From: Bacillus thuringiensis
GTDB taxonomy: Bacteria; Bacillota; Bacilli; Bacillales; Bacillaceae_G
Reading direction: 5' to 3'
Assembly: GCF_014932895.1 (NCBI RefSeq)
Contig: NZ_JACYOF010000006.1
Location: 62,001-126,000 of the forward strand
Length of the DNA stretch: 64,000 nt
Position numbers and translations under genes: made by a program. Under the pieces are notes generated by a model. It was not told where the DNA came from. It was given only the letters and a program-made list of their open reading frames with translations, and ran no database searches. Shown here one piece after another: positions 18,329-27,495 of this stretch. Numbering within the stretch: position 1 is the stretch's first letter; every line of letters begins with the position of its first letter.

Positions 18329-19297
18329 TTGGCTAACCCAAAAGTATTTATTAGTTCTACTTGTTATGATTTAAGGTACATTAGAGAAAATCTAAAGTAC
18401 TTTATTGGAACATTAGGATATGCCCCAGTTTTAAGTGAAGATGGGGATGTTTTTTATGATCCTAAAGGCCATACTCATGATTCGTGTCTTGAAGAGATTC
18501 CTAACTGTCAAATATTCGTACTAATTATCGGAGGAAGATATGGGGGAAATTTTAAAGAAACTAACCATTCAATTACAAACGCAGAGTATAAAGAGGCAGT
18601 TAAGTCAAAAATCCCAATCTTTACATTGGTAGAACATGGGGTTTATAGCGACCATCATGTTTATACGAGGAACAAGAAAAATGCCTCCGTGGACTATTCA
18701 AAAATTTTCTATCCATCTGCAGATAATAACATGATATTTGAGTTTATAGATGAGGTTAGAAAGAAATCGATTAACAATGCCATTGTACCTTTTAGAAATT
18801 TTGCAGATATTGAGGATTACCTTAAGAAACAATGGGCAGGGATGATGTATTCTTTTTTAACCAAACAAAATGAAGCTGACCGTCTTATAGATACTTTATC
18901 AATGCTAGGAACAATGAACGAAAGAATAGAATTACTTTCAAAAGAAATTCTAAATTCTGTAGGCACAAATGATTCAAAAATCACTATAAAACTATATGAT
19001 GAGATGATAGCAAATGAGTGTATTAGTGATTTGGGATTATGGAATATAAAACCTTCACCTGTAGAAATTATTCTAAATGAAACAGTAGACAAATTGGTTT
19101 TATATTATGAAATGTCAATTAATGTTAAAGATGTAGAAGAGAATAGCATCACCGTTGGTAGAGCAGAATTATCCAAATCGAAATATGAAGAACTTGTAAA
19201 TTGTTATAGAGAGTTACGGGAATCAATGATTAATATCTTAAATGAAAATAATATTTCTATTGAAGACTACATAAGTAAACATAATGAAAATAGGTAA
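18329..19297 (+). CDS. DUF4062 protein (NDT/TIR-like fold), copy 1
   Basis: 322 residues; start TTG at 18329 after AAGAGGAG. The paralogue at 22480 begins at the same residue, which supports this start. Residues 1-110 are DUF4062: PKVFISSTCYDLRYIRENL, GDVFYDP, SCLEEIPNCQIFVLIIGGRYGG and ITNAEYKEA. The domain has a nucleotide-processing Rossmann-like fold and occurs as sensor or effector part of bacterial immunity proteins. The rest is helical and not recognised. No membrane segment. It is followed by a long hairpin. A stress or phage-sensing role is inferred. Confidence 0.8.
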   Translation: MANPKVFISSTCYDLRYIRENLKYFIGTLGYAPVLSEDGDVFYDPKGHTHDSCLEEIPNCQIFVLIIGGRYGGNFKETNHSITNAEYKEAVKSKIPIFTLVEHGVYSDHHVYTRNKKNASVDYSKIFYPSADNNMIFEFIDEVRKKSINNAIVPFRNFADIEDYLKKQWAGMMYSFLTKQNEADRLIDTLSMLGTMNERIELLSKEILNSVGTNDSKITIKLYDEMIANECISDLGLWNIKPSPVEIILNETVDKLVLYYEMSINVKDVEENSITVGRAELSKSKYEELVNCYRELRESMINILNENNISIEDYISKHNENR

Positions 19298-19307
19298 TAA
19301 CATATTA

Positions 19308-19352
19308 GTCTTGAGGTGGAGAAATCGACTATCGTTTTCTCCACCTCAAGAC
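19308..19352. repeat. Perfect 17-bp inverted repeat after DUF4062 gene
   Basis: GTCTTGAGGTGGAGAAA at 19308-19324 is the exact reverse complement of 19336-19352, with an 11-base loop. It begins 11 bases after the DUF4062 stop codon. No T-run follows on the plus strand, so it may be a factor-independent terminator of weak type, an RNA-stabilising end, or an IS terminus. Confidence 0.75.
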
Positions 19353-21260
19353 TCTATCCAAAGTACGGAAAATCACCCTCTTATCATTTGTAAATATAGA
19401 AAGAGATTCTTGAAAAGTTCCCTGATTTTCTTCAGAATCCTTAACCCTATGATAAAAAGTAGTTTTCCATTTAAGATTGTTTCATCGCTTGACCTGCAGC
19501 GACTTCCTCTACCTCAATTGCTTATAATCCTAATCAAATTCAAATATAGCAGATGTTTAGTTTTTTCTAGGCTGTGGTCTGCCCTTCAGCTTAACGAGCC
19601 ATGGTCTTCGTTCTACCCCTCTTCTTTAGCAATCCATGATAATATTTGTAACCTCAAGTAAGCTACAATAGAACCGATTGAATCGTTATATTCTCGTGTA
19701 TCTAATAATGAAATGTCAAGTACGACAATATACGATTTAATGTTATATCATTCCACACTTTTAGAATCATCACTTTGTTATAATCTAATCTATCTAATGA
19801 ATGTATCATGTACTTCATTTAGGAAAACACCGTTTCATAGCTTGGTATTAAGGGCTATGAAAATCTTTGTCGCTTTGCTTATCAATATGTATATTATGTA
19901 TATCCATTTCCTGAGCATACGGAAATCCCAATTGTCTTTATTAATTTTGATTTTTAAAACTTATTCGTATTTATCCGCACTCTTTGTTATCTATGATTTA
20001 TTCCACCTTGTTATTTAATACCCTTAACATATCAAATTTATCTTTTAAAACGTAAGGTAAATCGAAAATAGTATGATAAGAGTAGAGACGTATATTCCTA
20101 AATAATATTACACTTAGGTTTCACGCTGCTTTCAGATATCCTTTTCGAACTATACTGTTTTATTTCTAACTTTACTGCACTAAAAATTAGCTATTATTTG
20201 AACCATTACAATAAATACATTGGTAAAAGTTAGAGATTCCCTGTAAGTATTGCTATTTAAAGTTTGATGATTATGACCTTTCAAGAATTTTCGGCCTAAA
20301 ATACATTTTCAACTTATATAACTATATATATTTTCAACATGGTAAACGAAGTGTGTAAAGGAGCATTTCAAATACGCTTCAACCTGTTGCATAAAAAAGA
20401 AGACACAAGAAAGTAATGTGAATTGTTAATTCACATTACTACAATACACGTAATAATGTGACCTCTTCTTTTTATAACTTCGCGTTCTAATGAAACCTTT
20501 AAATAATATCCTTCTTTGTATTAAACCAGTTCTCAAGACATTCATCATAAAATAGCTTACTAATTTCTAAATAAATTCCTATAAGGATTTCTGAAAGCAG
20601 CTTTGTTAAAGTATTTCCTACTTCTTTTTGATTATGAATTCCCTCTTGTGTTTTGCCTTCTATTATCTGTTAAATGTGCAATATTGATGTCTACAGTGTA
20701 AGAATACTTTCCTATCTTCTTATCTCATGAAGCTTCCTGTCATCGTTAGGGACCTCCTTAAAACCCTTAAGTGTGCTGTATATTATAACTGATAATACTT
20801 CATATCATTGACTATAATTTTGCGTCACACCAGTATCAGGATAACTGAACATCATTTGCACATATTATTTATTAACAATGTGACTTCCTTTCCAAACAAA
20901 ATATATTAAATGCTTTTTTAAACCATGAGTAAAGCTTTCTTCTCGCCATATATTTTGCTTCCCTAAATAAAAAGACTAGATTCATTAATCTAGTCCTAAT
21001 ACATTTTTTATGTATTTCTCACAATGTTAATAAATATGTTTTCATAAGAAACCCAATAAATCTCCAGATTTCTGTACAAAAAAGCTCAAGCTTCTATCCT
21101 TTATTGAGGGTGTTTCACTAAATCTTTACTTTTTAACTGGTTCTCCTTTTAGCTTCCCTGTATCTTATCAAATAATATAAGCAACTAAAAACAGCCCTAT
21201 TTTCGTTTACATTACGCTGCATTTGCAAACTAAAGTTAACATATTAGATTATATAATCTG
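19353..21260. other. 1.9-kb gene-poor DNA
   Basis: No supportable gene. Codon use is broken on all frames and no transposase or phage motif is clear. It holds the nested hairpin at 20391-20473. It is probably old, decayed DNA between the two DUF4062 genes. Confidence 0.4.
20391..20473. repeat. Nested inverted repeat, MITE-like
   Basis: An inner perfect stem AGTAATGTGAATT (20412-20424) / AATTCACATTACT (20428-20440) with a 3-base loop lies inside an outer pair AAAAAAGAAGA (about 20393) / TCTTCTTTTT (20464-20473). The element is about 83 bases with no coding capacity. It could be a miniature transposable element or a bidirectional terminator. Confidence 0.6.
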
Positions 21261-21875
21261 TTAATCTACCTTTGTATCTTTATTTGACTCTTGCATTTCC
21301 ATACTATTTGTCTGTTTAATTTTCATATAAATCTTAAACAAAAATACATTTGTAAAGGGTTTAACCTCCAACATTTTACTAATTTCAATTCTTTGGTGTA
21401 ATTGTTTTTTTGCTTTAATAATGAACTTTGTAGGTATAGTTGGAGCAGCTTCATTAAGCATATTATAATGCATAGTTAATTGTGTAACATTATCTTCATT
21501 AAGTAATTTTAAGTTCTTAACAGAATCTGCATTTCTTATAAATGTTGTTAATTGTTTCCCCATATTTTCATGTCCAGCAACTTTCTCACCAAACTTTAAA
21601 AAACCTTCAATTACTGTAAAAATAAAAATAATAGATGCAAATACACCAACAAATAGTTTATATTCCTCTTCAGTTAAATTGTTTGTGACAGGTAAAAATG
21701 TATCGAAATTTGCAAATGTCAATATTGCAATAATTGTTGAACCCGTTATAATAATAAACTGAAAAAAAATGTGATAAATCTTATATCGTGAAGCCACCAT
21801 AAAATGAGAATCTCTTGAAAGATTAGCTTTTTTTCTCAATTTATTTATTTGCTCTTTATAGCAATTACTATTCAT
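21261..21875 (-). CDS. SLATT-type two-helix membrane protein
   Basis: 204 residues. Two membrane helices (about residues 33-53, FFQFIIITGSTIIAILTF, and 71-91, LFVGVFASIIFIFTVIEGFL) follow a basic helical N-terminus (INKLRKKANLSRDSHFMAS-like). The second helix runs into FLKFGEKVAGHENMGKQ and a long helical C-terminus. This is the layout of SLATT domains (SMODS- and SLOG-associating 2-TM effectors), which are predicted to form pores and kill infected cells on a nucleotide or protein signal. The start has no strong ribosome site. It lies downstream of DUF4062 copy 2 on the same strand, with a decayed gene between them. Confidence 0.72.
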   Translation of the reverse strand: MNSNCYKEQINKLRKKANLSRDSHFMVASRYKIYHIFFQFIIITGSTIIAILTFANFDTFLPVTNNLTEEEYKLFVGVFASIIFIFTVIEGFLKFGEKVAGHENMGKQLTTFIRNADSVKNLKLLNEDNVTQLTMHYNMLNEAAPTIPTKFIIKAKKQLHQRIEISKMLEVKPFTNVFLFKIYMKIKQTNSMEMQESNKDTKVD

Positions 21876-21948
21876 AATTTCACCACCGATTATTCAAAAA
21901 ATTAAAACTTTCTTTTTTTCCTATTTTAGTTTAATTCTGATACCCTTA

Positions 21949-22245
21949 TTAATTTATATTGCCTATATGCCAAGTCCAACTAACTTCCAAATTCGCCTCA
22001 GAACAATGTACATCTATAAGCTCCAATTTAGTTTCACACAATTCTTTAATGAAATCTTCCCTATTACTTTCGATATCTTTTATTATACAATCAATTTTCC
22101 TACAAAAAAAGAACACGCGTTCTGTGTTAGTTAAAATAAAAATACATGTATGCCGTCTAAACTTATACAAATGGGTGTTTATATATTTTTTTATTTCCTC
22201 TAATCCTATTTTTCAAGAATTCCAGTAAAATCTACTTCTAGGAGG
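21949..22245 (-). pseudogene. Decayed unknown gene between DUF4062 copy 2 and SLATT
   Basis: Minus-strand reading LLEVDFTGILEK (frame closed by TAG) continues in another frame as GLEEIKKYINTHLYKFRRHT, CIFILTNTERVFFFCRKID and LEVSWTWHIGNIN. No ATG and no ribosome site are seen at its start. I do not recognise the family. Position suggests that it was once part of a DUF4062-x-SLATT operon. Confidence 0.45.
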
Positions 22246-22479
22246 ACGGTATCCTAATCTTAATCTGACAATACAATACATTAAATAATCTAATAATCTT
22301 CTAAACTTAACAACCCCTATTGCTAAGGTCTTTAAAAGTATATTCTTGTATAATAGTCAAAATCTCTATCCAAATCGATGACAACTTTTACTTCTTTATT
22401 TGCTAATACTCGTTTCAGCTTAAGATTCACTATTTACTTTTTAGAATCCTTAGCTTGCTCTAATATATGTATCATCATT

Positions 22480-23499
22480 TCAATCTTTAAATGGATTATT
22501 CCGATAGGCCAATTCTATCGCTTTATGTCTTTCGTTATCAGATAAACTTTTTAGCAATTCATATAACTCAAAAAGATTTCCAGTTTCGGAAATTAAAATT
22601 CCTGACGATGTTTTTATATTAAAAATCCCATCATCAATTGTTGGTTCTTCATGATAAAGAAGTGGGGAGTGTTCATATTTAATATCATCACTAATTAACA
22701 AAACATATTCCCACCAGTTATTGGGTAAAGCAACATTCTTTATCATTTCCAAATTTTCTCTATCTATTAATCTCGTTTTGAAAGATTTTTCAAGCATATT
22801 ATAAAACTTAGATGCTTCAATTTCCTTATCTAGCTTTTCAATATCATCTTGGCTACCACCTGTACGCTTATAAATCTTTTCAATTAGTTCTTCGGTTTTT
22901 TTATTAGCAAGAGTTAGATTTTCTAGCAACTTATTAGTAAATAACAACTGGTCATTTCGTTGACGATTTGTTAATAAATCTTTATACAAATATGCCCATT
23001 GTCTCTTTAGCGTATTTATTATATCACGTGCAAATTCAAAGACAAAGACACCATTATTGAATGAAGATTTATGCACTTCATCAATAAAGCTAAAAATTTT
23101 TGCAACATGTTCTTGTCTTTGTATTGCTGGAAAATTTAAATCCTTATCTTTGTTTGCTTTGTATATATGTTGACTCATATGTACATCCTGTTTAACAAAT
23201 GAAAATATAGGTATCCCACATTGTTTTGCAGCGGAAAATTCTGCATTAACTATTGATCTCGAAGTATCCGCAATATAACTCCCACCATACCTACCACCTA
23301 TTATTAGAATAAATAAATCACAACTTTGAATTTCTTGTATACAACTATCATGAGTATGGAGATCTGGATGGTAAAAAACATCACCTTTATCACTTAAAAC
23401 AGCATCGTAGCCGAGACTTTCTATAAATAACTTTAGATTGTCCCTTATCTCGTTTAAGTCAAAACACGTTGAACTCACAAACACCCTTGGTGCAGCCAT
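22480..23499 (-). CDS. DUF4062 protein (NDT/TIR-like fold), copy 2
   Basis: 339 residues; ATG after AAAGGAGGAAC, an excellent site. Residues 1-110 are DUF4062: PRVFVSSTCFDLNEIRDNL, GDVFYHP, SCIQEIQSCDLFILIIGGRYGG and IVNAEFSAAKQCGIPIF, closely paralleling copy 1 at 18329. The middle has a coiled coil (about 185-235, NKKTEELIEKIYKRTGG). The C-terminal third differs from copy 1, suggesting that the two proteins share a sensor or enzyme domain and differ in the output or recognition part. It reads toward the SLATT gene. Confidence 0.82.
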   Translation of the reverse strand: MAAPRVFVSSTCFDLNEIRDNLKLFIESLGYDAVLSDKGDVFYHPDLHTHDSCIQEIQSCDLFILIIGGRYGGSYIADTSRSIVNAEFSAAKQCGIPIFSFVKQDVHMSQHIYKANKDKDLNFPAIQRQEHVAKIFSFIDEVHKSSFNNGVFVFEFARDIINTLKRQWAYLYKDLLTNRQRNDQLLFTNKLLENLTLANKKTEELIEKIYKRTGGSQDDIEKLDKEIEASKFYNMLEKSFKTRLIDRENLEMIKNVALPNNWWEYVLLISDDIKYEHSPLLYHEEPTIDDGIFNIKTSSGILISETGNLFELYELLKSLSDNERHKAIELAYRNNPFKD

Positions 23500-24375
23500 T
23501 TTGTTCCTCCTTTTATTATTAGATAACTTGTCTAAAGTTTAGACTCAAATATTATACTGCAAATGCACTACCAAATAAATCCAATTGATAAATTCAATAT
23601 TTTATTATGATTGTATTTAAAAAAGGGATGCATTGTAATAGCTGTTCTTTTCATCTAATCATTAATTATACACTAGCTATCATTTATTAGTTCCTTTTAG
23701 CATATTAATACAAGATTTCATTATTCCCCCTCTCATTAAATTTTTTAGAAAAACACTTTATTTCTGTTTTGATGTAAGTTATTTCCCGTCTACTGACAAC
23801 ATTTTTTTACTACACCTTTTCAATTAAATCAAAACTCTTTAATCGACAATTATTAGCATCTGCACCTTATGAAAATGGTTTATTGATGTGACATTTTTGA
23901 AATTTGGAGAGCGTATCTTATATCTTCCTAAAATCGTAATCGCCTTTTATAGTGAATTTATTAACTAGGGGAAAAATTGAATCACCTAGGATAATTGTTA
24001 TGGAGATATTATAACAAACATTAAGATCACGAAATGTAGAAGGTATTATTCTACATTCGGATCAAGCAAGCTTCTATACAGCAAAATAGTTTCAGATGTA
24101 TATCATAGAAAAGGACATTCTCACAATTTTGGCTTCATTCCAAAAAAGGATAAGTAATGTAAATTCCTAAAATCATTAGTTGCAGTCGCTTTGTATTCAA
24201 TCGTTTTACTGCTCTTAGTAATGATACCTATAATGCTAGCTCTGCCGATCTCACTCAATTAAAAAGTAGCAAGATACACTTTGGTTAAAAGAAGGGAATA
24301 GTATTGTCCTTCAATTTACATTGAAAAACTTCTCAGATTCTTTTTCAATGTACATCCTTACTACCCTCTGTTTCT
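23500..24375. other. Gene-poor DNA with IS remnant
   Basis: No intact gene. The right half holds the transposase relic at 23940-24170. The left part contains nothing recognisable. Confidence 0.4.
23940..24170 (+). pseudogene. IS3-family transposase relic
   Basis: Around 24052-24140 the plus strand reads HSDQASFYTAK, a stop, then FQMYIIEKDILTI. This matches the HSDQGxxYxS region of IS3-type DDE transposases, with stops on both sides. Different from the relic at 17862. Confidence 0.5.
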
Positions 24376-24537
24376 TTATTCAGGTAACTTATAAACTACT
24401 TTTGCATGAGAAGATGAGCCACAAACTGCTAATAATCTATGCTCTTGACATTGCTCCGCATTACCAAATATTGTGTAACAAGTATCACCCTTAGATAATA
24501 GAACAATTACATTTATTACACCAAGAAAACTATACAT
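24376..24537 (-). CDS. Possible 53-aa cysteine-containing protein
   Basis: Reads MYSFLGVINVIVLLSKGDTC, then YTIFGNAEQCQEHRLLAVCG and HAKVVYKLPE. A short hydrophobic start is followed by three cysteines, which could be a small membrane-anchored protein. There is no ribosome site before the ATG, and the DNA around it is decayed, so this may be a relic. Confidence 0.3.
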   Translation of the reverse strand: MYSFLGVINVIVLLSKGDTCYTIFGNAEQCQEHRLLAVCGSSSHAKVVYKLPE

Positions 24538-24686
24538 AATATTATCATCTATTTTGGCCTACCCAAAATCATCCCATTCCAATCTTTCACAGGTACACAT
24601 CAAACATTTCTCCAATTCCCTCTATTACATATATGTTCTGCTATATACCCTCTATATATTAAATAAAACGGTGTCTAAAACTTGTC

Positions 24687-24995
24687 TTAGCAGTAAAAGG
24701 TTTGATTATGACTGATGTCTTCTTTCTTTTTAACATCAGCTGGAATCTCAATGCCTAACTCATCAGTATACTCACGTAACTCTTTTACTGTCATGTTACT
24801 TAGTACTGGCACTTCACTAATCACTGTCGTGTCTGAACCACTTGCTAAATCCACGCCCATGATCATACTCTTTGGATTAACAGTTACTTCGAATCCTGGT
24901 TCTTCACTAGTTGGAACAAATAGACTCTTCTTCTTTTCATTATCCCAATACTCAGTACCGGATAATGTTTTTCTAATTTCAGTAATCATTTTCAT
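24687..24995 (-). CDS. Phage structural-type protein with C-terminal HeH/LEM-like motif
   Basis: 102 residues from ATG 24995 (AGGTGGTG upstream). The body, MKMITEIRKTLSGTEYWDN then LFVPTSEEPGFEVTVNPKSM, resembles small phage accessory proteins. The C-terminal stretch MTVKELREYTDELGIEIPAD looks like a HeH/LEM helix-extension-helix motif with a short charged tail. The last residues (SHNQTFYC) do not fit and suggest that the true end was lost. It marks the left edge of the first prophage remnant. Confidence 0.5.
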   Translation of the reverse strand: MKMITEIRKTLSGTEYWDNEKKKSLFVPTSEEPGFEVTVNPKSMIMGVDLASGSDTTVISEVPVLSNMTVKELREYTDELGIEIPADVKKKEDISHNQTFYC

Positions 24996-25047
24996 AACAC
25001 CACCTATATAATTTTTATATAATAAAAAAACACCCATTATGGATGTT

Positions 25048-25536
25048 TCAGTTTAATAGATTTATATTTCTTTTTTCATAAAAATCTTTTAACTCTTTTT
25101 GTGTTAACGCATTAACTTTACTACTACCTTTGAACTTATTTGCATTTGTATTAGCTATTACATAGATATGTTTCGTAATACTTTTAATTTTTTCAATATA
25201 AAAGCTAGATATTCCTTTTTTTCTCAAGGATTCTTCATGAACATATAACAAATCTACTATTAGCGTTTTTTCATTCCATTGACGTAGATCAATTATCATT
25301 GAATTAGGTTTATGAAAATCCATGGAAAATAAAACTTTTCCAGTTCGTTTATTCCAAAGGGCAAACTTCACTTTCCCCTCTTCAACTCCATAACCTCTTT
25401 CCTTTGAATCAACTAATCCATTATCATCAAATTTAAAATCAATATTATTCCCTTGCTCCTTAAGAACCTTCGGTAAACCCCACCCTCTAATTAACGCTTC
25501 CATTTCCTTATTAATTTCCTGACTCAAAACATTCAT
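25048..25536 (-). CDS. Unknown 162-aa protein, possible GNAT-like fold
   Basis: Residues about 75-125 (MIIDLRQWNEKTLIVDLLYV, RKKGISSFYIEKIKSITKHI) have the strand - R-x-x-G - helix look of an acetyltransferase acetyl-CoA site, but the motif is incomplete (RKKGISS). No signal peptide or membrane segment. It is followed after a short gap by the phage-type gene at 24687. Confidence 0.45.
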   Translation of the reverse strand: MNVLSQEINKEMEALIRGWGLPKVLKEQGNNIDFKFDDNGLVDSKERGYGVEEGKVKFALWNKRTGKVLFSMDFHKPNSMIIDLRQWNEKTLIVDLLYVHEESLRKKGISSFYIEKIKSITKHIYVIANTNANKFKGSSKVNALTQKELKDFYEKRNINLLN

Positions 25537-25631
25537 CCCCTCCGCTATTCAAAAGATAGTTCTCTATGTTCTGCATTTAATAAAAGCACTCCATAAGGAA
25601 AGCTTCAACTATATTATTTACAACCCACTTA

Positions 25632-26049
25632 TCAAATTTTTTGATCATGATATATACCGTACCCTTTTTGAACCATCTCTTTGATTTCTTCTCCAGTAAA
25701 TGTCCTTTTCAATTTCAGTCTTTCAACATCAAACCACCATGTACATTCACAAGTCCAAAAATAAAAGCTCGAATTAGTCCCTATGTTCTTGATATATTCA
25801 TACTCTAAGTGTAATCCCTGAAATTCATTAGCAACTTCATTGTAATCAGACTTATAAAATTTCCTAAAGTGCTGTTCATCTTCTAAACTACTTATATGTA
25901 ATAACTTACTTCCTTCTTTAACTTCCAACAAATACCCATTATAAACATGTGCATAAGGTTTATAAATTCTATAACTTTGCAACCATTCCGACCCATATTC
26001 AGGAATATATGACGATGTCCAAAAGCCACCTTCCCTGTCTACACTTCTT
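25632..26049 (-). pseudogene. 5'-truncated unknown gene
   Basis: The open frame from 25982 down (116 residues, MQSYRIYKPYAHVYNGYLL and FYFWTCECTWWFDVERLKL) continues upstream in frame as GGFWTSSYIPEYGSEWLQ until a TAA near 26055, with no start codon or ribosome site. The protein therefore has lost its N-terminus. Family not recognised. Confidence 0.5.
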
Positions 26050-26182
26050 TAAAATCTAGAGTTACTTTTCGAAAATCTAATTCATGCAAGCTATTTTTAA
26101 TATGAAACTGCTCTCGCGATATACATCAACTCCCTATAGTTATATAAACTATTATACAAAGAAGAGCCTAAACAAAAAATAT

Positions 26183-26246
26183 AAAAGAGCAACCATGCAT
26201 CAGTTGCCCTTTCGTCAACATCTAATATTATTACTATAATTCATAA
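26183..26246. repeat. Prophage terminator repeat, copy 1
   Basis: The word AGAGCAACC...GTTGCCCTTTCGTC followed by a conserved TTATTACTATAATTCAT tail occurs here, at 28714-28780 and at 43259-43325. The first half forms a terminator hairpin; the second half is conserved without obvious reason. Two of the three lie directly downstream of ArpU-like genes. Confidence 0.7.
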
Positions 26247-26492
26247 CTCCAATGGCTTCGATTTACTTTAAAGTTAGAATCAACCACTTCTTTGTTATGG
26301 ATGCCATACTAACTTCATTCACGACTTTCTTAACATTCCCTTTCCAAACTATTCTTTAATCCTTGATACTATAAATTTAACACGTATAAAATCTAATTTC
26401 TTAAATGATTTTTCTATTTTTTTAGAAAATCTTTCTATTTCTTTTAACATATTATAAAATTGCTATATACTACGATAATTGGAGGTGTAAAT

Positions 26493-27188
26493 ATGTCTAC
26501 ACTACATGAAAATTTTTTGAACAATACTGTCTTAATTCTTTCTTTTTTAGCGGTAATATCTACAGTAATATCTTTCTTTTTTAACAAATATATTTCTGCA
26601 AAGGCTCAAAAAACTTCGGAAGATAAATTTGATATATACAAAAAAATGTTAAAAAACCAGAAAGATTATCTCGATAAACATGGGGATATTGTTAATTACG
26701 AGAATAACACAAATATATCTTCTTACATTCCCTTAAATGAGGACAATGCTAAAGCTGTTTTATATGAAAGTGAAGATATTATGAACATTCATCAAAAACA
26801 AGCGTTGATGCATTCAAGAGTACAATTTTATACCGGAATCATTATTTCCATTATAGGATTCGCCATTTTTGTTTGTATTTTATTCTTATCATTAGACAAT
26901 TCTAATAACGTAGCTCTTGGAATAAAATTGACAAGCAGTCTGATTTTTGAAGCTGTTGCTATCCTATTTTTAAAAGAATCACATAAATTAAGAGAAAGCA
27001 CTAAAGAATATCATGATAATTTAAGAGAAAGCTCTAAGCAACAAGGAGCTATAAAAATTACTGATTCTATTCAAAACGAAGAAATTCGTTCAATAATTCA
27101 AGCTCAATTAGCATTACATATGATTGGTATCAAACCAGAAACAATTGATATAACAAAAATATTAGATAGTAATAATAAAGTTTCATAA
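26493..27188 (+). CDS. Membrane protein with TRADD-N-associated 2-TM-like domain
   Basis: 231 residues from ATG 26493 (GGAGGTG upstream). One N-terminal membrane helix (NTVLILSFLAVISTVISFFF), a helical linker, then two helices (about residues 120-145 FYTGIIISIIGFAIFVCILF and 155-175) whose pattern resembles the 'cyanobacterial TRADD-N associated 2-TM' domain seen in putative immune effectors. The C-terminus is a helical cytoplasmic tail. It stands alone on the plus strand with its own terminator, in contrast to the minus-strand prophage genes around it. A membrane-effector role is a guess. Confidence 0.5.
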   Translation: MSTLHENFLNNTVLILSFLAVISTVISFFFNKYISAKAQKTSEDKFDIYKKMLKNQKDYLDKHGDIVNYENNTNISSYIPLNEDNAKAVLYESEDIMNIHQKQALMHSRVQFYTGIIISIIGFAIFVCILFLSLDNSNNVALGIKLTSSLIFEAVAILFLKESHKLRESTKEYHDNLRESSKQQGAIKITDSIQNEEIRSIIQAQLALHMIGIKPETIDITKILDSNNKVS

Positions 27189-27219
27189 AAAAGAAGCCTA
27201 TGTATTGGCTTCTTTTTTA
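27187..27219 (+). terminator. Rho-independent terminator
   Basis: AAAAAAGAAGCC / GGCTTCTTTTTT with an 8-base loop and T-run, directly at the end of the 26493 gene. Confidence 0.85.
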
Positions 27220-27495
27220 TAACTTTATAATTGCAATATTTAAATTTAATGCTAATCGATAAAATGCCTTCCATTTCAACCATCTTGTTTTTCTTCCAAT
27301 CACTGCAAAATCTCTATTTAATTACTATATGTCCTATATCAGTAACTGGAAGAAGAACAAAAGCTCTCCCCAGGAAATGACTTTAATTTATATCAGGGGT
27401 ACCGTCAAGAAAATGCGGATTTATAACGCTAAGCCAATTTTCAAAACGGTTCCCCACTTTTTAAAAATGAACCTAACGATTCAGAGAGTAGAGGA

